64,000 nt of DNA from Flavobacteriaceae bacterium (lineage in GTDB: Bacteria; Bacteroidota; Bacteroidia; Flavobacteriales; Flavobacteriaceae), in assembly GCA_947446635.1 (NCBI GenBank), contig CANFHF010000002.1:124001-188000 (forward strand). The letters run 5' to 3'. Shown here in pieces: positions 9,081-18,195 of this stretch. Numbering within the stretch: the stretch's first letter is position 1; every line of letters begins with the position of its first letter. Under the pieces are notes generated by a model that did no database searches, was not told the DNA's origin, and saw only the letters and a list, made by a program, of their open reading frames with translations. The position numbers were made by a program, and so were the translations under genes.

Positions 9081-9968
9081 ATGAAAAAATTTTGTAAGGA
9101 TGTTTCAGTTTTTTTATTCATTATTACAACAATTGTTGTTGTGGATGTTTTTTTGCAAAAAACTCTTTTATTTAAAGATAACAATGTAAAATTAACTAAA
9201 AACTATTCTATTTTAATTCTAGGTCATTCTCATCCAGCTCAGGCTTATGATACTAATTATATAAAAAACACGATTAATATGGCTACAGCAGGAGAGGCTT
9301 ATCTTTATACCTATTTTAAAGCAAAAAAAGTAATTGACAATAATTCACAAATTAAAAAAGTTTTTGTAGAGTTTACCAATAATCAAATTGAAAAAGGAAT
9401 GGATAATTGGATATGGGATGATGTTCATCTTCAATATCGAATTAAGGAATGTTGGGTTTTATTAGACAATGAAGCATTACAATTACTCTATAATAAAAAT
9501 CCAACAGGTTTCATTAATGCTTTTTCAAAAAGTCTATTTGACAATTTAGGGCGTTTATTTGTAAGTAAAAATGCAATCATAAAAAGAGAAGGGATTCATA
9601 AAATTGGGGCAACTGATGAGATTAGTATTAATAATAAACAATTGTCAAAATTAAAATCAAGAAAAAATTTAAATTATGACCTTGAAATTTCAGATTACAA
9701 TATATTCTATTTGCAGAAAATTGTAAAATACTGTCAAGACAAACATATAGAAGTTTGTTTGATAAGAAGTCCGATGCATAAAAATTATGATGTTTCATTT
9801 ACTGAACATAAATTCAAAGAAATCTTGCGTACAAAATTTAAAAATGTGGAATGGTTAGATAATAAAGATTTTCCAATACCGGATAAAGGGTTTCAAGATT
9901 CAGAGCATTTAAATTCGTATGGTGCCAAAATCTATTCTCAATATTTTAATAAACAAATCAATAAATAA
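9081..9968 (+). CDS. SGNH-hydrolase-like membrane-anchored protein, MBOAT partner
   Basis: This 295-residue protein has an N-terminal signal anchor (about residues 8-27) and a periplasmic domain. GHSH places a nucleophilic Ser at 50 in a G-x-S loop, and DSEHLNSYG supplies Asp273 and His276, the D-x-x-H pair of SGNH enzymes. AlgJ/AlgX and similar proteins use this triad to move acetyl from an MBOAT partner onto a polysaccharide. The gene starts directly after the stop of the MBOAT at 7632, so the two are very probably one unit. It is not a close copy of the matching protein at 11473: the loop is GHSH here and GDSF there. Confidence 0.75.
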   Translation: MKKFCKDVSVFLFIITTIVVVDVFLQKTLLFKDNNVKLTKNYSILILGHSHPAQAYDTNYIKNTINMATAGEAYLYTYFKAKKVIDNNSQIKKVFVEFTNNQIEKGMDNWIWDDVHLQYRIKECWVLLDNEALQLLYNKNPTGFINAFSKSLFDNLGRLFVSKNAIIKREGIHKIGATDEISINNKQLSKLKSRKNLNYDLEISDYNIFYLQKIVKYCQDKHIEVCLIRSPMHKNYDVSFTEHKFKEILRTKFKNVEWLDNKDFPIPDKGFQDSEHLNSYGAKIYSQYFNKQINK

Positions 9969-10015
9969 TCTACCGTTAAATTATTTAGTTTAACACAAAA
10001 AAATCAATCAATTAT

Positions 10016-11470
10016 ATGTTTTTTAACTCCTTAAGCTTCGCCATTTTCTTACCCATAGTTTTTATACTCTATTGGTTCATGACAGCGAAAAACTTAAAAT
10101 TTCAAAATATCCTACTACTTGTATCAAGCTACTTTTTTTATGCTTGTTGGGATTGGCGGTTTTTGTTTCTGTTGATTTTCTCTACGCTATTAGATTATTA
10201 TACAGGAATTAAAATGTCAGATACCAAGAGTGAAACTAGCAAAAAGTTTTGGTTTTGGTTGAGTATTTCTGTAAATCTAGGATTTTTAGGTGTTTTTAAA
10301 TATTATAATTTTTTTGCTGCTTCTTTTGCCGATGCTATTGCTAATTTTGGAATGCAAGTAAATCCTTGGACCTTAAAAGTGATTTTACCAGTGGGTATTT
10401 CTTTTTATACTTTTCACGGTCTTTCTTATGTTATCGATATTTATAAAGACCGAATAAAAGCGGAAAAGAATTTTATTGATTACTCCGTTTTTGTGAGTTT
10501 TTTTCCGTTATTGGTTGCTGGGCCTATTGAACGTGCGACACATTTGCTTCCTCAAATTCAGAAAAAAAGAGTTTTCAATTATGCCAATGCAGTTGATGGA
10601 TTGAAACAAATATTGTGGGGATTATTCAAGAAAGTAGTGATAGCAGACCAATGTGCCGAAATTGCCAACATGACCTTTAATAATTCGGGGGATTATTCAG
10701 GGAGCACTTTGGCCTTAGGAGCTGTATTTTTTGCTTTTCAAATTTACGGTGATTTTTCAGGTTATTCAGATATTGCATTAGGAACAGCTCGACTTTTTGG
10801 GATTGATTTATTAAGAAACTTTGCGTTTCCTTATTTCTCAAGAGATATTGCGGAGTTTTGGCGTCGTTGGCATATTTCACTTTCCACCTGGTTCCGGGAT
10901 TATTTATACATACCCTTGGGAGGAAGCAAGGGCGGGATGTGGATGAAAGTTCGCAATACGTTTATCATATTTTTAGTTAGTGGTTTTTGGCATGGAGCCA
11001 ATTGGACTTTTATTATTTGGGGATTTCTGAATGCATTATATATTATGCCCTCGATTATTTTTAATACCAACAGGAATAATTTAGATATAGTTGCCCAGGG
11101 AAAATATCTGCCTAGTTTGAAAGAATTCCTTCAAATAGGGACGACTTTTACTTTAACGGTTTTTGCCTGGATATTTTTCAGGGCAGAAAATATAGGACAT
11201 GCGCTAAGTTATATATCCGAAATATTTTCTAGTTCTTTTTTTATAAAACCATCGCTTTTGATGAAGCATACCCTTTTAACTAAACCTTTGTATTTATTAA
11301 TTTTCATTTTTATTTTAATAGAATGGTTAGGAAGACAACAACAATATGCTATTGCGGTAGTAACTAATTCATGGCCAAAAGTGATTCGCTATGGATTTTA
11401 CTATTTAATCATTATTGGAATTTTATGGTTTTCAGGTAAAGAGCAACAATTTATTTATTTTCAATTTTAG
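10016..11470 (+). CDS. MBOAT family O-acyltransferase, AlgI-like (copy 2)
   Basis: This 484-residue polytopic membrane acyltransferase is a tandem paralogue of the one at 7632. H286 (FWRRWHISLS) and H326 (SGFWHGANW) are retained. The first 380 residues align without gaps to copy 1. The C-terminal 100 residues differ in sequence and length but end alike (SGKEQQFIYFQF here, AGKEQVFIYFNF in copy 1). A 71-base stretch (10937-11007) is identical at every position to copy 1, while neighbouring parts have many synonymous differences. A different SGNH partner follows two bases downstream. Two acyl groups, two acceptor positions or two glycans could explain the pair. Confidence 0.93.
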   Translation: MFFNSLSFAIFLPIVFILYWFMTAKNLKFQNILLLVSSYFFYACWDWRFLFLLIFSTLLDYYTGIKMSDTKSETSKKFWFWLSISVNLGFLGVFKYYNFFAASFADAIANFGMQVNPWTLKVILPVGISFYTFHGLSYVIDIYKDRIKAEKNFIDYSVFVSFFPLLVAGPIERATHLLPQIQKKRVFNYANAVDGLKQILWGLFKKVVIADQCAEIANMTFNNSGDYSGSTLALGAVFFAFQIYGDFSGYSDIALGTARLFGIDLLRNFAFPYFSRDIAEFWRRWHISLSTWFRDYLYIPLGGSKGGMWMKVRNTFIIFLVSGFWHGANWTFIIWGFLNALYIMPSIIFNTNRNNLDIVAQGKYLPSLKEFLQIGTTFTLTVFAWIFFRAENIGHALSYISEIFSSSFFIKPSLLMKHTLLTKPLYLLIFIFILIEWLGRQQQYAIAVVTNSWPKVIRYGFYYLIIIGILWFSGKEQQFIYFQF

Positions 11471-11472
11471 TT

Positions 11473-12534
11473 ATGAAAAAGTTTATCGTAAAAATTGTAC
11501 TATTTAGTTTGCCAATTGCCTTTTTATACCTTTTTACTTTGGTTTTTTATGCAACGGATAAAGGGGATTTAATACGAGTTGGATATATAATTGATAAGGG
11601 TGATTATAGAAGTATTTTTAAAGAAGAATTGGAGCGAAAAATTTTATTCACTAAAGTATCAAGTATCAATCTAAAAGCACCTAAAAAATATACGGTTCTT
11701 ACCATAGGAGATTCTTTTTCAGAGCAATTTGGATTTGGATATAAAAACTATTTAGCCCAAAAATCAACTATTTCGGTTTTACATTTAGACAGTTTCTTGA
11801 GCGGAAATCCTATTCAAACACTATATGGTCTTTTAAATGGTAATGTGTTAGACAAAATAAAGGTGAATTATATTATACTGCAATCGGTAGAAAGGGAATT
11901 TGTAATTCGTGGAAAAAATGTCGATGTTGGTAAAATTATAAGTATTAATTCTCTTGATAAAGGGATTAAAAAAAATAATTACTCAAATTCAATTAATAAA
12001 TTTAAAAACGCAAAAAGCAAGTATAAATTCCCATTCAATAGAATGATTAAATTCCCATTGCAAAATATTCTTTATTTATTTGATGACAATGCGTATCACT
12101 CAGATTGCTACAAGGTTAAAACCAAAGAAAATTTATTTTCAGTTAAAACCAATAATTTATTGTTCTTGTCTACAGATTTATCTAATGTAAAAGTGAATAA
12201 TGACATAAAGGCTACTGCTCTACTAAATGACGAATTAAATGATTTGTCAAAAAAACTAAGTATGCGAGGGATCAAACTGATAGTGCTACCCAGTCCAGAT
12301 AAATTTGATTTGTATTATGATCATATTATTGATAATAAAAAATATTCAAGACCATTATTTTTTGAAAATTTTGAAAAACTTCCGAAAACCTATTTATATA
12401 TCAATTCGAAGAAAATTCTAAAGGAACAGATGAAATATCAGAAAGATATCTATTTTTATGACGATACCCATTGGTCGCCATTGGCATCTAAGATAATTGC
12501 CAATGAATTGGAAAAAGTGATACGTAAAAAATAG
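11473..12534 (+). CDS. AlgX/AlgJ-like SGNH O-acetyltransferase domain protein, MBOAT partner
   Basis: This 353-residue protein has an N-terminal membrane anchor (about 8-27) and a periplasmic SGNH-like domain. TIGDSFSEQF puts the nucleophile at Ser81 and DDTHWSPLA gives Asp330 and His333, the D-x-x-H-W pattern of the AlgX/AlgJ group. By family knowledge such proteins take acetyl from the MBOAT and transfer it to the exported polymer. The start is two bases after the stop of the second MBOAT. It is larger than the partner of copy 1 and differs around both catalytic blocks, so the duplication did not simply copy the whole pair, or the partners diverged much faster. Confidence 0.8.
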   Translation: MKKFIVKIVLFSLPIAFLYLFTLVFYATDKGDLIRVGYIIDKGDYRSIFKEELERKILFTKVSSINLKAPKKYTVLTIGDSFSEQFGFGYKNYLAQKSTISVLHLDSFLSGNPIQTLYGLLNGNVLDKIKVNYIILQSVEREFVIRGKNVDVGKIISINSLDKGIKKNNYSNSINKFKNAKSKYKFPFNRMIKFPLQNILYLFDDNAYHSDCYKVKTKENLFSVKTNNLLFLSTDLSNVKVNNDIKATALLNDELNDLSKKLSMRGIKLIVLPSPDKFDLYYDHIIDNKKYSRPLFFENFEKLPKTYLYINSKKILKEQMKYQKDIYFYDDTHWSPLASKIIANELEKVIRKK

Positions 12535-12642
12535 TAACAATCAATCTTGCTTTTTTAACAAAATGCAATATATAGTAGCCTGTCTTTTACTTCAAATTCA
12601 GAAAAAATAACTTTTAGTATCTGGTTCTAAAAACAACAACAA

Positions 12643-13650
12643 ATGAAAATACTTATTACAGGAGCAGCAGGTTTTATTGGAATGCACACTGTTCAAAAAA
12701 TGGCCGCTTTAGGACATGAAGTTATTGGACTAGACAATATTAATGCCTACTATGAAACCGATTTAAAATATGCCCGTTTAGCTGAGTTAGGAATCAAAAG
12801 AGAGGATTTAGAATACAATAAAAAAGTAAATGGCAATCCGAATATACATTTTGTATTATTGGATATTCAAGATGCAGGAAATTTAAACTCCTTATTTGCT
12901 AAACAAAAGTTTGATGTAGTAATTCATCTTGCCGCTCAGGCGGGTGTAAGATATTCTATCACGAATCCTAGAGATTATATCGACAGTAATATTATTGGGT
13001 TTTATAATGTTTTAGAAGCCTGTAGAAATTTTCCGTTACAGCATCTTGTTTTTGCTTCCAGTTCATCGGTATATGGAAATACTAACATGGTCCCATTTTC
13101 AGAAAAACAAAACACAGATTTTCCGGTTAGTTTTTATGCGGCAACCAAAAAGAGTAATGAAGTCATGGCGCATTCCTACTCCGAATTGTATAAGATGAAA
13201 ATAACGGGATTGCGTTTTTTTACGGTTTATGGGCCTTGGGGTCGTCCTGACATGGCTCCTACTTTATTTGCTAAAGCAGGAATGGAAGGCAAGCCGATTA
13301 AGGTATTTAATGAAGGAAATCAAAGCCGTGATTTTACCTATATTGATGATATTGTTCAAGGAATTCAAATCGTAGCGCAAAAGCCGCCAGCGGAAACTAA
13401 TTTCAGAATGCTCAATATAGGGAACGGAAATCCAGTAAATCTTATGGAGTTTATCCAATTATTAGAATTAAATATAGGGAAAACTTTCCAGTATAATATG
13501 ATGCCAGCTCAAGACGGGGATGTGCAATCGACTTATGCAGACGTTTCTGAAATTCAAAAGTTAGGCTATAAAACCACAACTTCTTTAGAATTAGGAATAC
13601 CGAAATTCGTAGATTGGTTTTTGGATTATTATACTTTAAATAGAAAATAA
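12643..13650 (+). CDS. NAD-dependent epimerase, UDP-glucuronate 4-epimerase-like
   Basis: This is a 335-residue extended short-chain dehydrogenase. The NAD-binding GAAGFIG is at 7-13, the catalytic Ser region SSSSVYG at 139-145 and the Y-x-x-x-K pair is Tyr165/Lys169 (YAATK). NINAYYETDLKYARL at 33-47 and the following insert are typical of enzymes interconverting UDP-glucuronate and UDP-galacturonate, so I favour that reaction. UDP-glucose/galactose or related epimerases remain possible. It is soluble and would supply a uronic acid to the transferases around it. No UDP-glucose dehydrogenase is seen in the window, so the substrate would come from elsewhere. Confidence 0.82.
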   Translation: MKILITGAAGFIGMHTVQKMAALGHEVIGLDNINAYYETDLKYARLAELGIKREDLEYNKKVNGNPNIHFVLLDIQDAGNLNSLFAKQKFDVVIHLAAQAGVRYSITNPRDYIDSNIIGFYNVLEACRNFPLQHLVFASSSSVYGNTNMVPFSEKQNTDFPVSFYAATKKSNEVMAHSYSELYKMKITGLRFFTVYGPWGRPDMAPTLFAKAGMEGKPIKVFNEGNQSRDFTYIDDIVQGIQIVAQKPPAETNFRMLNIGNGNPVNLMEFIQLLELNIGKTFQYNMMPAQDGDVQSTYADVSEIQKLGYKTTTSLELGIPKFVDWFLDYYTLNRK

Positions 13651-13934
13651 TTTTTTTTTATGACTCCTTAAACTTTTCTTAATTCTTGCTGTTTATTTTT
13701 GTATCGTGCTAATTTGTTTCATATAATATTTAGCCTAAAAACAATATCTATGTTTATTTTTTTAAACATTCGCACTATTGATCTATCATTATTAGAATTA
13801 TTTTTTTACAATACAGTTCAGATGAACAAAACAGGTGCAGATTTATTTACCACTAAGCTTATTTATAATCTTAAGCAATAAAACAGTATTATAGACTTAA
13901 ATATAAAACAACAGACCTATAGTTTAAATAATTA
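13651..13934. other. Intergenic spacer, no gene recognised
   Basis: This 284-base AT-rich spacer separates the epimerase from the next GT4. A T-run directly follows the epimerase stop but no stem precedes it. A 60-codon frame at 13699-13881 has no recognisable features. I see no convincing promoter; the nearest match is TAATTTG near 13708, one base short of the TAnnTTTG consensus. Confidence 0.5.
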
Positions 13935-15050
13935 ATGAAAAAAATAAAAGTACTCCATATTATTAAGTCTTTAGGGCGTGGAGGAGCTGAGATGTTATTG
14001 CCTGAAACACTTAAAGAGCACACTAAAGATCAGTTTGAGTTTCATTATATCTATTTCTTACCTTGGAAAAACCAAATGGTTGAAGCCATTGAAATGGCGG
14101 GTGGCAAAGTGAGCTGTTTTTCTGCAAAGAACAACCTACAATTGCTGATGCAATACTCTAAAATAATTAAATATTGTAAAAAAAACCAAATCCAACTTAT
14201 TCATGCTCATTTGCCCTGGGCAGGATTTGTAAGTAGGTTAATACATTTTAAAACAGGAATTCCAGTTATCTATACGGAACATAATTTACAGGAACGGTAT
14301 CATTTTATTACTAAATTTATCAATAAATGGAGTTTCAATTTTCAAACAATAGCTATAGGTGTTTCTGAAGATGTTACCCAATCCATACTTAAAAATATTC
14401 ACCCTACGATTCCTTGTAAAACCCTACTTAATGGTGTAAATATTGAAAGTTTTCAACGAAATAATTTAGAGCAAAGAAATGCTTTCAGAAAACAATTTGG
14501 CATTCCTGAAGATGCTGTTTTAGTGGGGGCAGTGGCAGTTTTTAGGTTTCAAAAACGCTTGGATAAATGGTTAGAAATAATGAGCGAAGCCATAGCTAAT
14601 AACCCCAATATTTATGGAATCATTGTAGGTGCAGGAATTCTGGAACCCGAAATTTTTGCCAAGCATAAGGAATTAAATTTGGAGGGCAAAGTTTTTTTTA
14701 CGGGTTTGCAAACCAACGTTAAACCCTATTATGAAGCCATGGATGTTTTTATGATGAGTTCCTCTTTTGAAGGACTTCCTGTCTCCTTGCTCGAAGCCAT
14801 GAGTATGGGCTGCGCTATAGTTTCTACTAATGCTGGAGGAATTAAAGAAGTAATACAAAATAAAGAAAATGGAATTATGGTTGATGTTGATGATTGGGGA
14901 AAAATGTCAAGTTCTCTTTTGGCTTTAGCCGAAAATCCTTCTCAACTGGCTTATTTTCAATCGGAGGCTCGAAAAAGGGTAGCGACAAATTTCAGTATTA
15001 AGGCTATGGTTACTCAATTAGAATCCCTATATATTTCCTATCGATTATGA
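13935..15050 (+). CDS. Glycosyltransferase family 4 (GT-B)
   Basis: This 371-residue GT4 starts with VLHIIKSLGRGGAEM, whose GGAE at 16-19 is the acceptor-side loop. The middle carries YTEHNLQERY, and the donor domain includes AVAVFRFQKRLDKWLEI. The E-x7-E signature is EGLPVSLLEAM at about 280-290. It has no membrane helix. It overlaps the GNAT gene by four bases (ATGA), so the two are probably made together. It opens the run that leads through a candidate polymerase to the Pgl-like genes. Confidence 0.92.
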   Translation: MKKIKVLHIIKSLGRGGAEMLLPETLKEHTKDQFEFHYIYFLPWKNQMVEAIEMAGGKVSCFSAKNNLQLLMQYSKIIKYCKKNQIQLIHAHLPWAGFVSRLIHFKTGIPVIYTEHNLQERYHFITKFINKWSFNFQTIAIGVSEDVTQSILKNIHPTIPCKTLLNGVNIESFQRNNLEQRNAFRKQFGIPEDAVLVGAVAVFRFQKRLDKWLEIMSEAIANNPNIYGIIVGAGILEPEIFAKHKELNLEGKVFFTGLQTNVKPYYEAMDVFMMSSSFEGLPVSLLEAMSMGCAIVSTNAGGIKEVIQNKENGIMVDVDDWGKMSSSLLALAENPSQLAYFQSEARKRVATNFSIKAMVTQLESLYISYRL

Positions 15051-15985
15051 TTATTAGGAATTCAACACCAGAAGTTATTCCAGCTATTGTTGCTCTATTA
15101 CAGCTTAGTTTAGGGGAAAGTTTGATAAAAAAATCTTCGGAATCATGGAATTATAAACATGTCGATAATACATTCGGTGTTTCACAGGTATTATTGGCTT
15201 TTGAAGGAGATATTCTTGTAGGCGTGAGAGCTTTTATGAAATGGCAATGGCAATTGGGTCATGAGGTCTGGAATGCATATAGAGCTGTCGATACTGCAAC
15301 TCATCCTGATTATCAAGGAAAAGGTATTTTTAAAAAATTGACTTTACAAGCCCTATACGAAATTAAAAAAGAGGGTAAAACCTTTGTTTTCAATACACCT
15401 AACAATAATAGTCGTCCTGGGTATTTAAAAATGGGCTGGCAAATAATAGATGCTATTGAATTGGCAGTAGTGCCCACTATTTTGTATACTATTCCGTATT
15501 TTTTTTTAAAAGTAAATCCAGAAAATGCAATTAGCACAGCCCAACTGAATCAACTTTGTAATACTTATAACCGTCATTTATCGGAAAAGAAGGCCATCTT
15601 TACCCCTAAATCAGCAGCCTATTTAAAATGGCGCTATGAGGAAAATCCTTTACAGGACTATGTTATTTTTTCTTCTAATGATTGGTATACCGTATTTTAC
15701 ATTAAAAGGCATGGGTTATTTAATGAGTTGAGAGTAGTTGAAACTATTGGTTCAAATCAGAAGCAGCATCTAAAAAAAATGAAAAAAGCCATACTAGGGT
15801 ATGCATTTCAAAAAAAGTGTTGGGTGATAACAACCGCTAATAAAGATTTGTTTTCACGTAAAATTTATGGTAAATTTGGACCTAAACTTACCATCAAGAC
15901 TCTTGTTAAAGACCACTATTTTATTAATACTGCTTTTGATGTCAAAAATTGGCATTATAGTTTAGGTGATTTAGAATTGTTTTAA
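15047..15985 (+). CDS. GNAT family N-acetyltransferase
   Basis: This 312-residue protein has a GNAT domain in its first half: an N-terminal IRNSTPEVIPAI strand-helix, then the acetyl-CoA motif A VDTATHPDYQGKGIFKKL at about residues 85-102, with the Q-x-x-G-x-G/I pyrophosphate loop. The second half (about 160-312) contains an AAYLKWRYEENP block seen in larger GNAT proteins of surface-glycan loci. It may acetylate an amino sugar nucleotide or a lipid-linked sugar. It starts in an ATGA overlap with the GT4 and ends two bases before the membrane protein at 15988. The acceptor is not predictable. Confidence 0.8.
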   Translation: MIIRNSTPEVIPAIVALLQLSLGESLIKKSSESWNYKHVDNTFGVSQVLLAFEGDILVGVRAFMKWQWQLGHEVWNAYRAVDTATHPDYQGKGIFKKLTLQALYEIKKEGKTFVFNTPNNNSRPGYLKMGWQIIDAIELAVVPTILYTIPYFFLKVNPENAISTAQLNQLCNTYNRHLSEKKAIFTPKSAAYLKWRYEENPLQDYVIFSSNDWYTVFYIKRHGLFNELRVVETIGSNQKQHLKKMKKAILGYAFQKKCWVITTANKDLFSRKIYGKFGPKLTIKTLVKDHYFINTAFDVKNWHYSLGDLELF

Positions 15986-15987
15986 AA

Positions 15988-17169
15988 ATGATTGATTTTG
16001 TATTTGTTTTTATTTTGCTCTTGATAATAAATCAACTACTGTTCAAAAGTTTGTCGAATAAATTTCCTTTTTTTGACAAGAAACTTATGAACAAGCTGTA
16101 TTGGTATCATTTACTTTTTTTTTTAATTTATTACACATACACTATATTTGAAGCATCAGATTCTAAATCGTATTATTTAAATGCTCTTACAGTTCGACAG
16201 AACTGGATGGTGAATTTTGAATCGGGGACTAAATTTATAGTATTTCTTGCAACCCCATTAGTACAGTTAGGACTTTCGTATATTTCATTGATGCTTATAT
16301 TTGCCTGGACTGGTTATATTGGTTTTCTTTTCGCCTATATTTTTTTCAAGGAAAACATTACTGTAAACGTTACCGTTTTTAAAAAGTATGATTTACTTAC
16401 TCTTCTGCTTTTCTTGCCAAACATGCATTTTTGGACCGTGTCCCTAGGCAAGGGATCCATTATTTTTATGGGATTGATGCTTTTTATTTATTCTATACGA
16501 TTTCCGCATAAAAGAATTGTCGCATTGCTTTTAGGTGGATTATTAGTGTATATGATTCGGGCCCATGTAATGCTTTTTGTTTTAATAGGTGTCATGGTTG
16601 GAATTGTGACAGGAAAAAGTAAAATGGGTCTTGGAGTTAAATTTTTAGTTCTAGTTGTTTCAGTTGTTTTTTTGTTTTCCGCAAGAAACTCGATTCTTTC
16701 TGTAGCTAATTTAGAAAATTCTGAAAATGTGGTTCAGGATTTTGATCAGTTTGCCTCAAAACAATCAGGTAGGTTAGAGACATCTGGTTCAGGAGTTCAG
16801 ATGAGCACTTATCCATTACCTTTTAAATTATTTACTCTTTGGTTTCGACCTCTTTTTGTTGATTCCCCAAGTGCGTTAGGATTGTTTTCTTCATCAGAGA
16901 ATCTAATTTACTTGTTATTGTTTGCTAAAATATGCAATAGGCGTTTTCTTCGCTTCATAATTAAGGCACCTTATCTGGTAAAGACGTCTTTAATTATTTT
17001 TGTATTATCTTCTTTTGCCTTGACCTTTGTCATGTCAAATTTAGGTATTATGATGCGCCAAAAATCGATGGTGATGTACTTCGGATTTTTTGTAATTTAT
17101 TACTTTTTGGCTAGCGAAAAATTCGAACTTTTGCAAAAAAATAAACAGCAACCCATTGCTTTAGCTTAA
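15988..17169 (+). CDS. Polytopic membrane protein, candidate Wzy/EpsG-like polymerase
   Basis: This 393-residue protein is dominated by about ten hydrophobic helices with short loops. A longer polar loop around residues 235-275 (ENVVQDFDQFASKQSGR) would be a periplasmic loop in a polymerase. LPNMHFWTVSLGKGSIIF at about 138-155 resembles the P-x-x-H-x-W-x-x-x-L-G-K block I associate with EpsG/Wzy-type proteins beside transferases. There is no flippase-like or ABC motif. It sits between a GNAT protein and a deacetylase in a glycan run, which supports a Wzy role. It is one of two polymerase candidates, the other being at 54916. Confidence 0.6.
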   Translation: MIDFVFVFILLLIINQLLFKSLSNKFPFFDKKLMNKLYWYHLLFFLIYYTYTIFEASDSKSYYLNALTVRQNWMVNFESGTKFIVFLATPLVQLGLSYISLMLIFAWTGYIGFLFAYIFFKENITVNVTVFKKYDLLTLLLFLPNMHFWTVSLGKGSIIFMGLMLFIYSIRFPHKRIVALLLGGLLVYMIRAHVMLFVLIGVMVGIVTGKSKMGLGVKFLVLVVSVVFLFSARNSILSVANLENSENVVQDFDQFASKQSGRLETSGSGVQMSTYPLPFKLFTLWFRPLFVDSPSALGLFSSSENLIYLLLFAKICNRRFLRFIIKAPYLVKTSLIIFVLSSFALTFVMSNLGIMMRQKSMVMYFGFFVIYYFLASEKFELLQKNKQQPIALA

Positions 17170-17198
17170 AAAGTCGGTATTCATTTAAAATACTAAAA

Positions 17199-18164
17199 AT
17201 GAAAAAAGGAACTTTGGTCATTTCACTTGATTTCGAATTGGTTTGGGGTTTGTTTGACCATATTGAGATAAGGGACAAGGTGTCCTATTTTAATAATACC
17301 CTCGAGGCCATACCTCAAATAATAAACGTATTTGAGAGGAACAATATCCAAGCAACATGGGCTACTGTGGGTATGTTATTCAATGAGAATTGGGAAGAAT
17401 GGCATTCAAACATCCCTAACATACTGCCGACGTATGATAAAATAGAATTGAACTCTTATGAGTATGGAAAAAAAAATCAAAAAAGTGGTTTGGATAAATT
17501 TTTCTTTGCACCTCATTTAATAAAATTGATTCAAAGAGCTAAGGGGCAAGAAATAGGGACACATACTTATTCCCATTATTATTGTTTAGAAAAGGGGCAG
17601 ACCGAAGCACAATTTGATGCCGATATTATCCAAGCTGTAAAAGTTGCTCAAAATTTTGACATTGAGTTAAAATCACTCGTTTTTCCACGAAATCAATTCA
17701 ATATAGACTATCTTGAAATAGTTTCTGATGGAGGGATAGAGTCGGTGCGAAGTAATCCGAACACTTGGTATTGGGATTCTACGGCACAAGAAACACTAGC
17801 TCTAAAGTTAGCGCGATCGGGCGACGCCTATTTGCCATTTGGAAAAAAATCATATTTAGCCCATGGATTGACATTAGAGAAGGTTTTTTGTCAGCAAGCT
17901 AGTAGATTTCTAAGACCTCAAAATAAATTTGAATTATTAAATAATACTAGATTAAACAGAATCAAGAAAGAAATCATAAAGGCTGCCAAAAACGGAGAAG
18001 TATATCATTTGTGGTGGCATCCACATAATTTTGGATTGGATACACCTGGAGCAATTAAAGCACTAAATGCTATTATAGCAACTTTTAATTATTGCAATAC
18101 TACTTATGGTATGGAAAGTTTAACTATGAAACAGTTCAGGGATAGTTGCCTCGGAGACTCTTAA
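17199..18164 (+). CDS. Polysaccharide deacetylase, NodB-like
   Basis: This 321-residue carbohydrate esterase 4-type protein carries the NodB motifs in a variant form. Motif 1 is ISLDFELVWG at 8-17, with Asp11 and Glu13 in place of the usual DD. Motif 2 is GTHTYSHYY at about 121-129, with the two metal-binding His residues. FPRNQFN near 160 and LWWHPHNFG near 270 complete the layout. There is no signal peptide, so it would act in the cytoplasm, perhaps on a lipid-linked sugar, unlike exported chitin or peptidoglycan deacetylases. It lies between the candidate polymerase and a PglA-like transferase. Confidence 0.85.
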   Translation: MKKGTLVISLDFELVWGLFDHIEIRDKVSYFNNTLEAIPQIINVFERNNIQATWATVGMLFNENWEEWHSNIPNILPTYDKIELNSYEYGKKNQKSGLDKFFFAPHLIKLIQRAKGQEIGTHTYSHYYCLEKGQTEAQFDADIIQAVKVAQNFDIELKSLVFPRNQFNIDYLEIVSDGGIESVRSNPNTWYWDSTAQETLALKLARSGDAYLPFGKKSYLAHGLTLEKVFCQQASRFLRPQNKFELLNNTRLNRIKKEIIKAAKNGEVYHLWWHPHNFGLDTPGAIKALNAIIATFNYCNTTYGMESLTMKQFRDSCLGDS

Positions 18165-18195
18165 ATTGATATTTTTTTAATCCTATTCCGTAAAT

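Noticed and set aside
13699..13881. 60-codon plus-strand frame between the epimerase and a GT4
   Set aside because: It has no recognisable motif, signal or leader, and AT-rich DNA yields such frames by chance.
15988..17169. Reading this membrane protein as the missing Wzx flippase
   Set aside because: It is shorter than usual for Wzx, has a polar loop like Wzy and shows no MOP-family pattern, so polymerase is the better guess.
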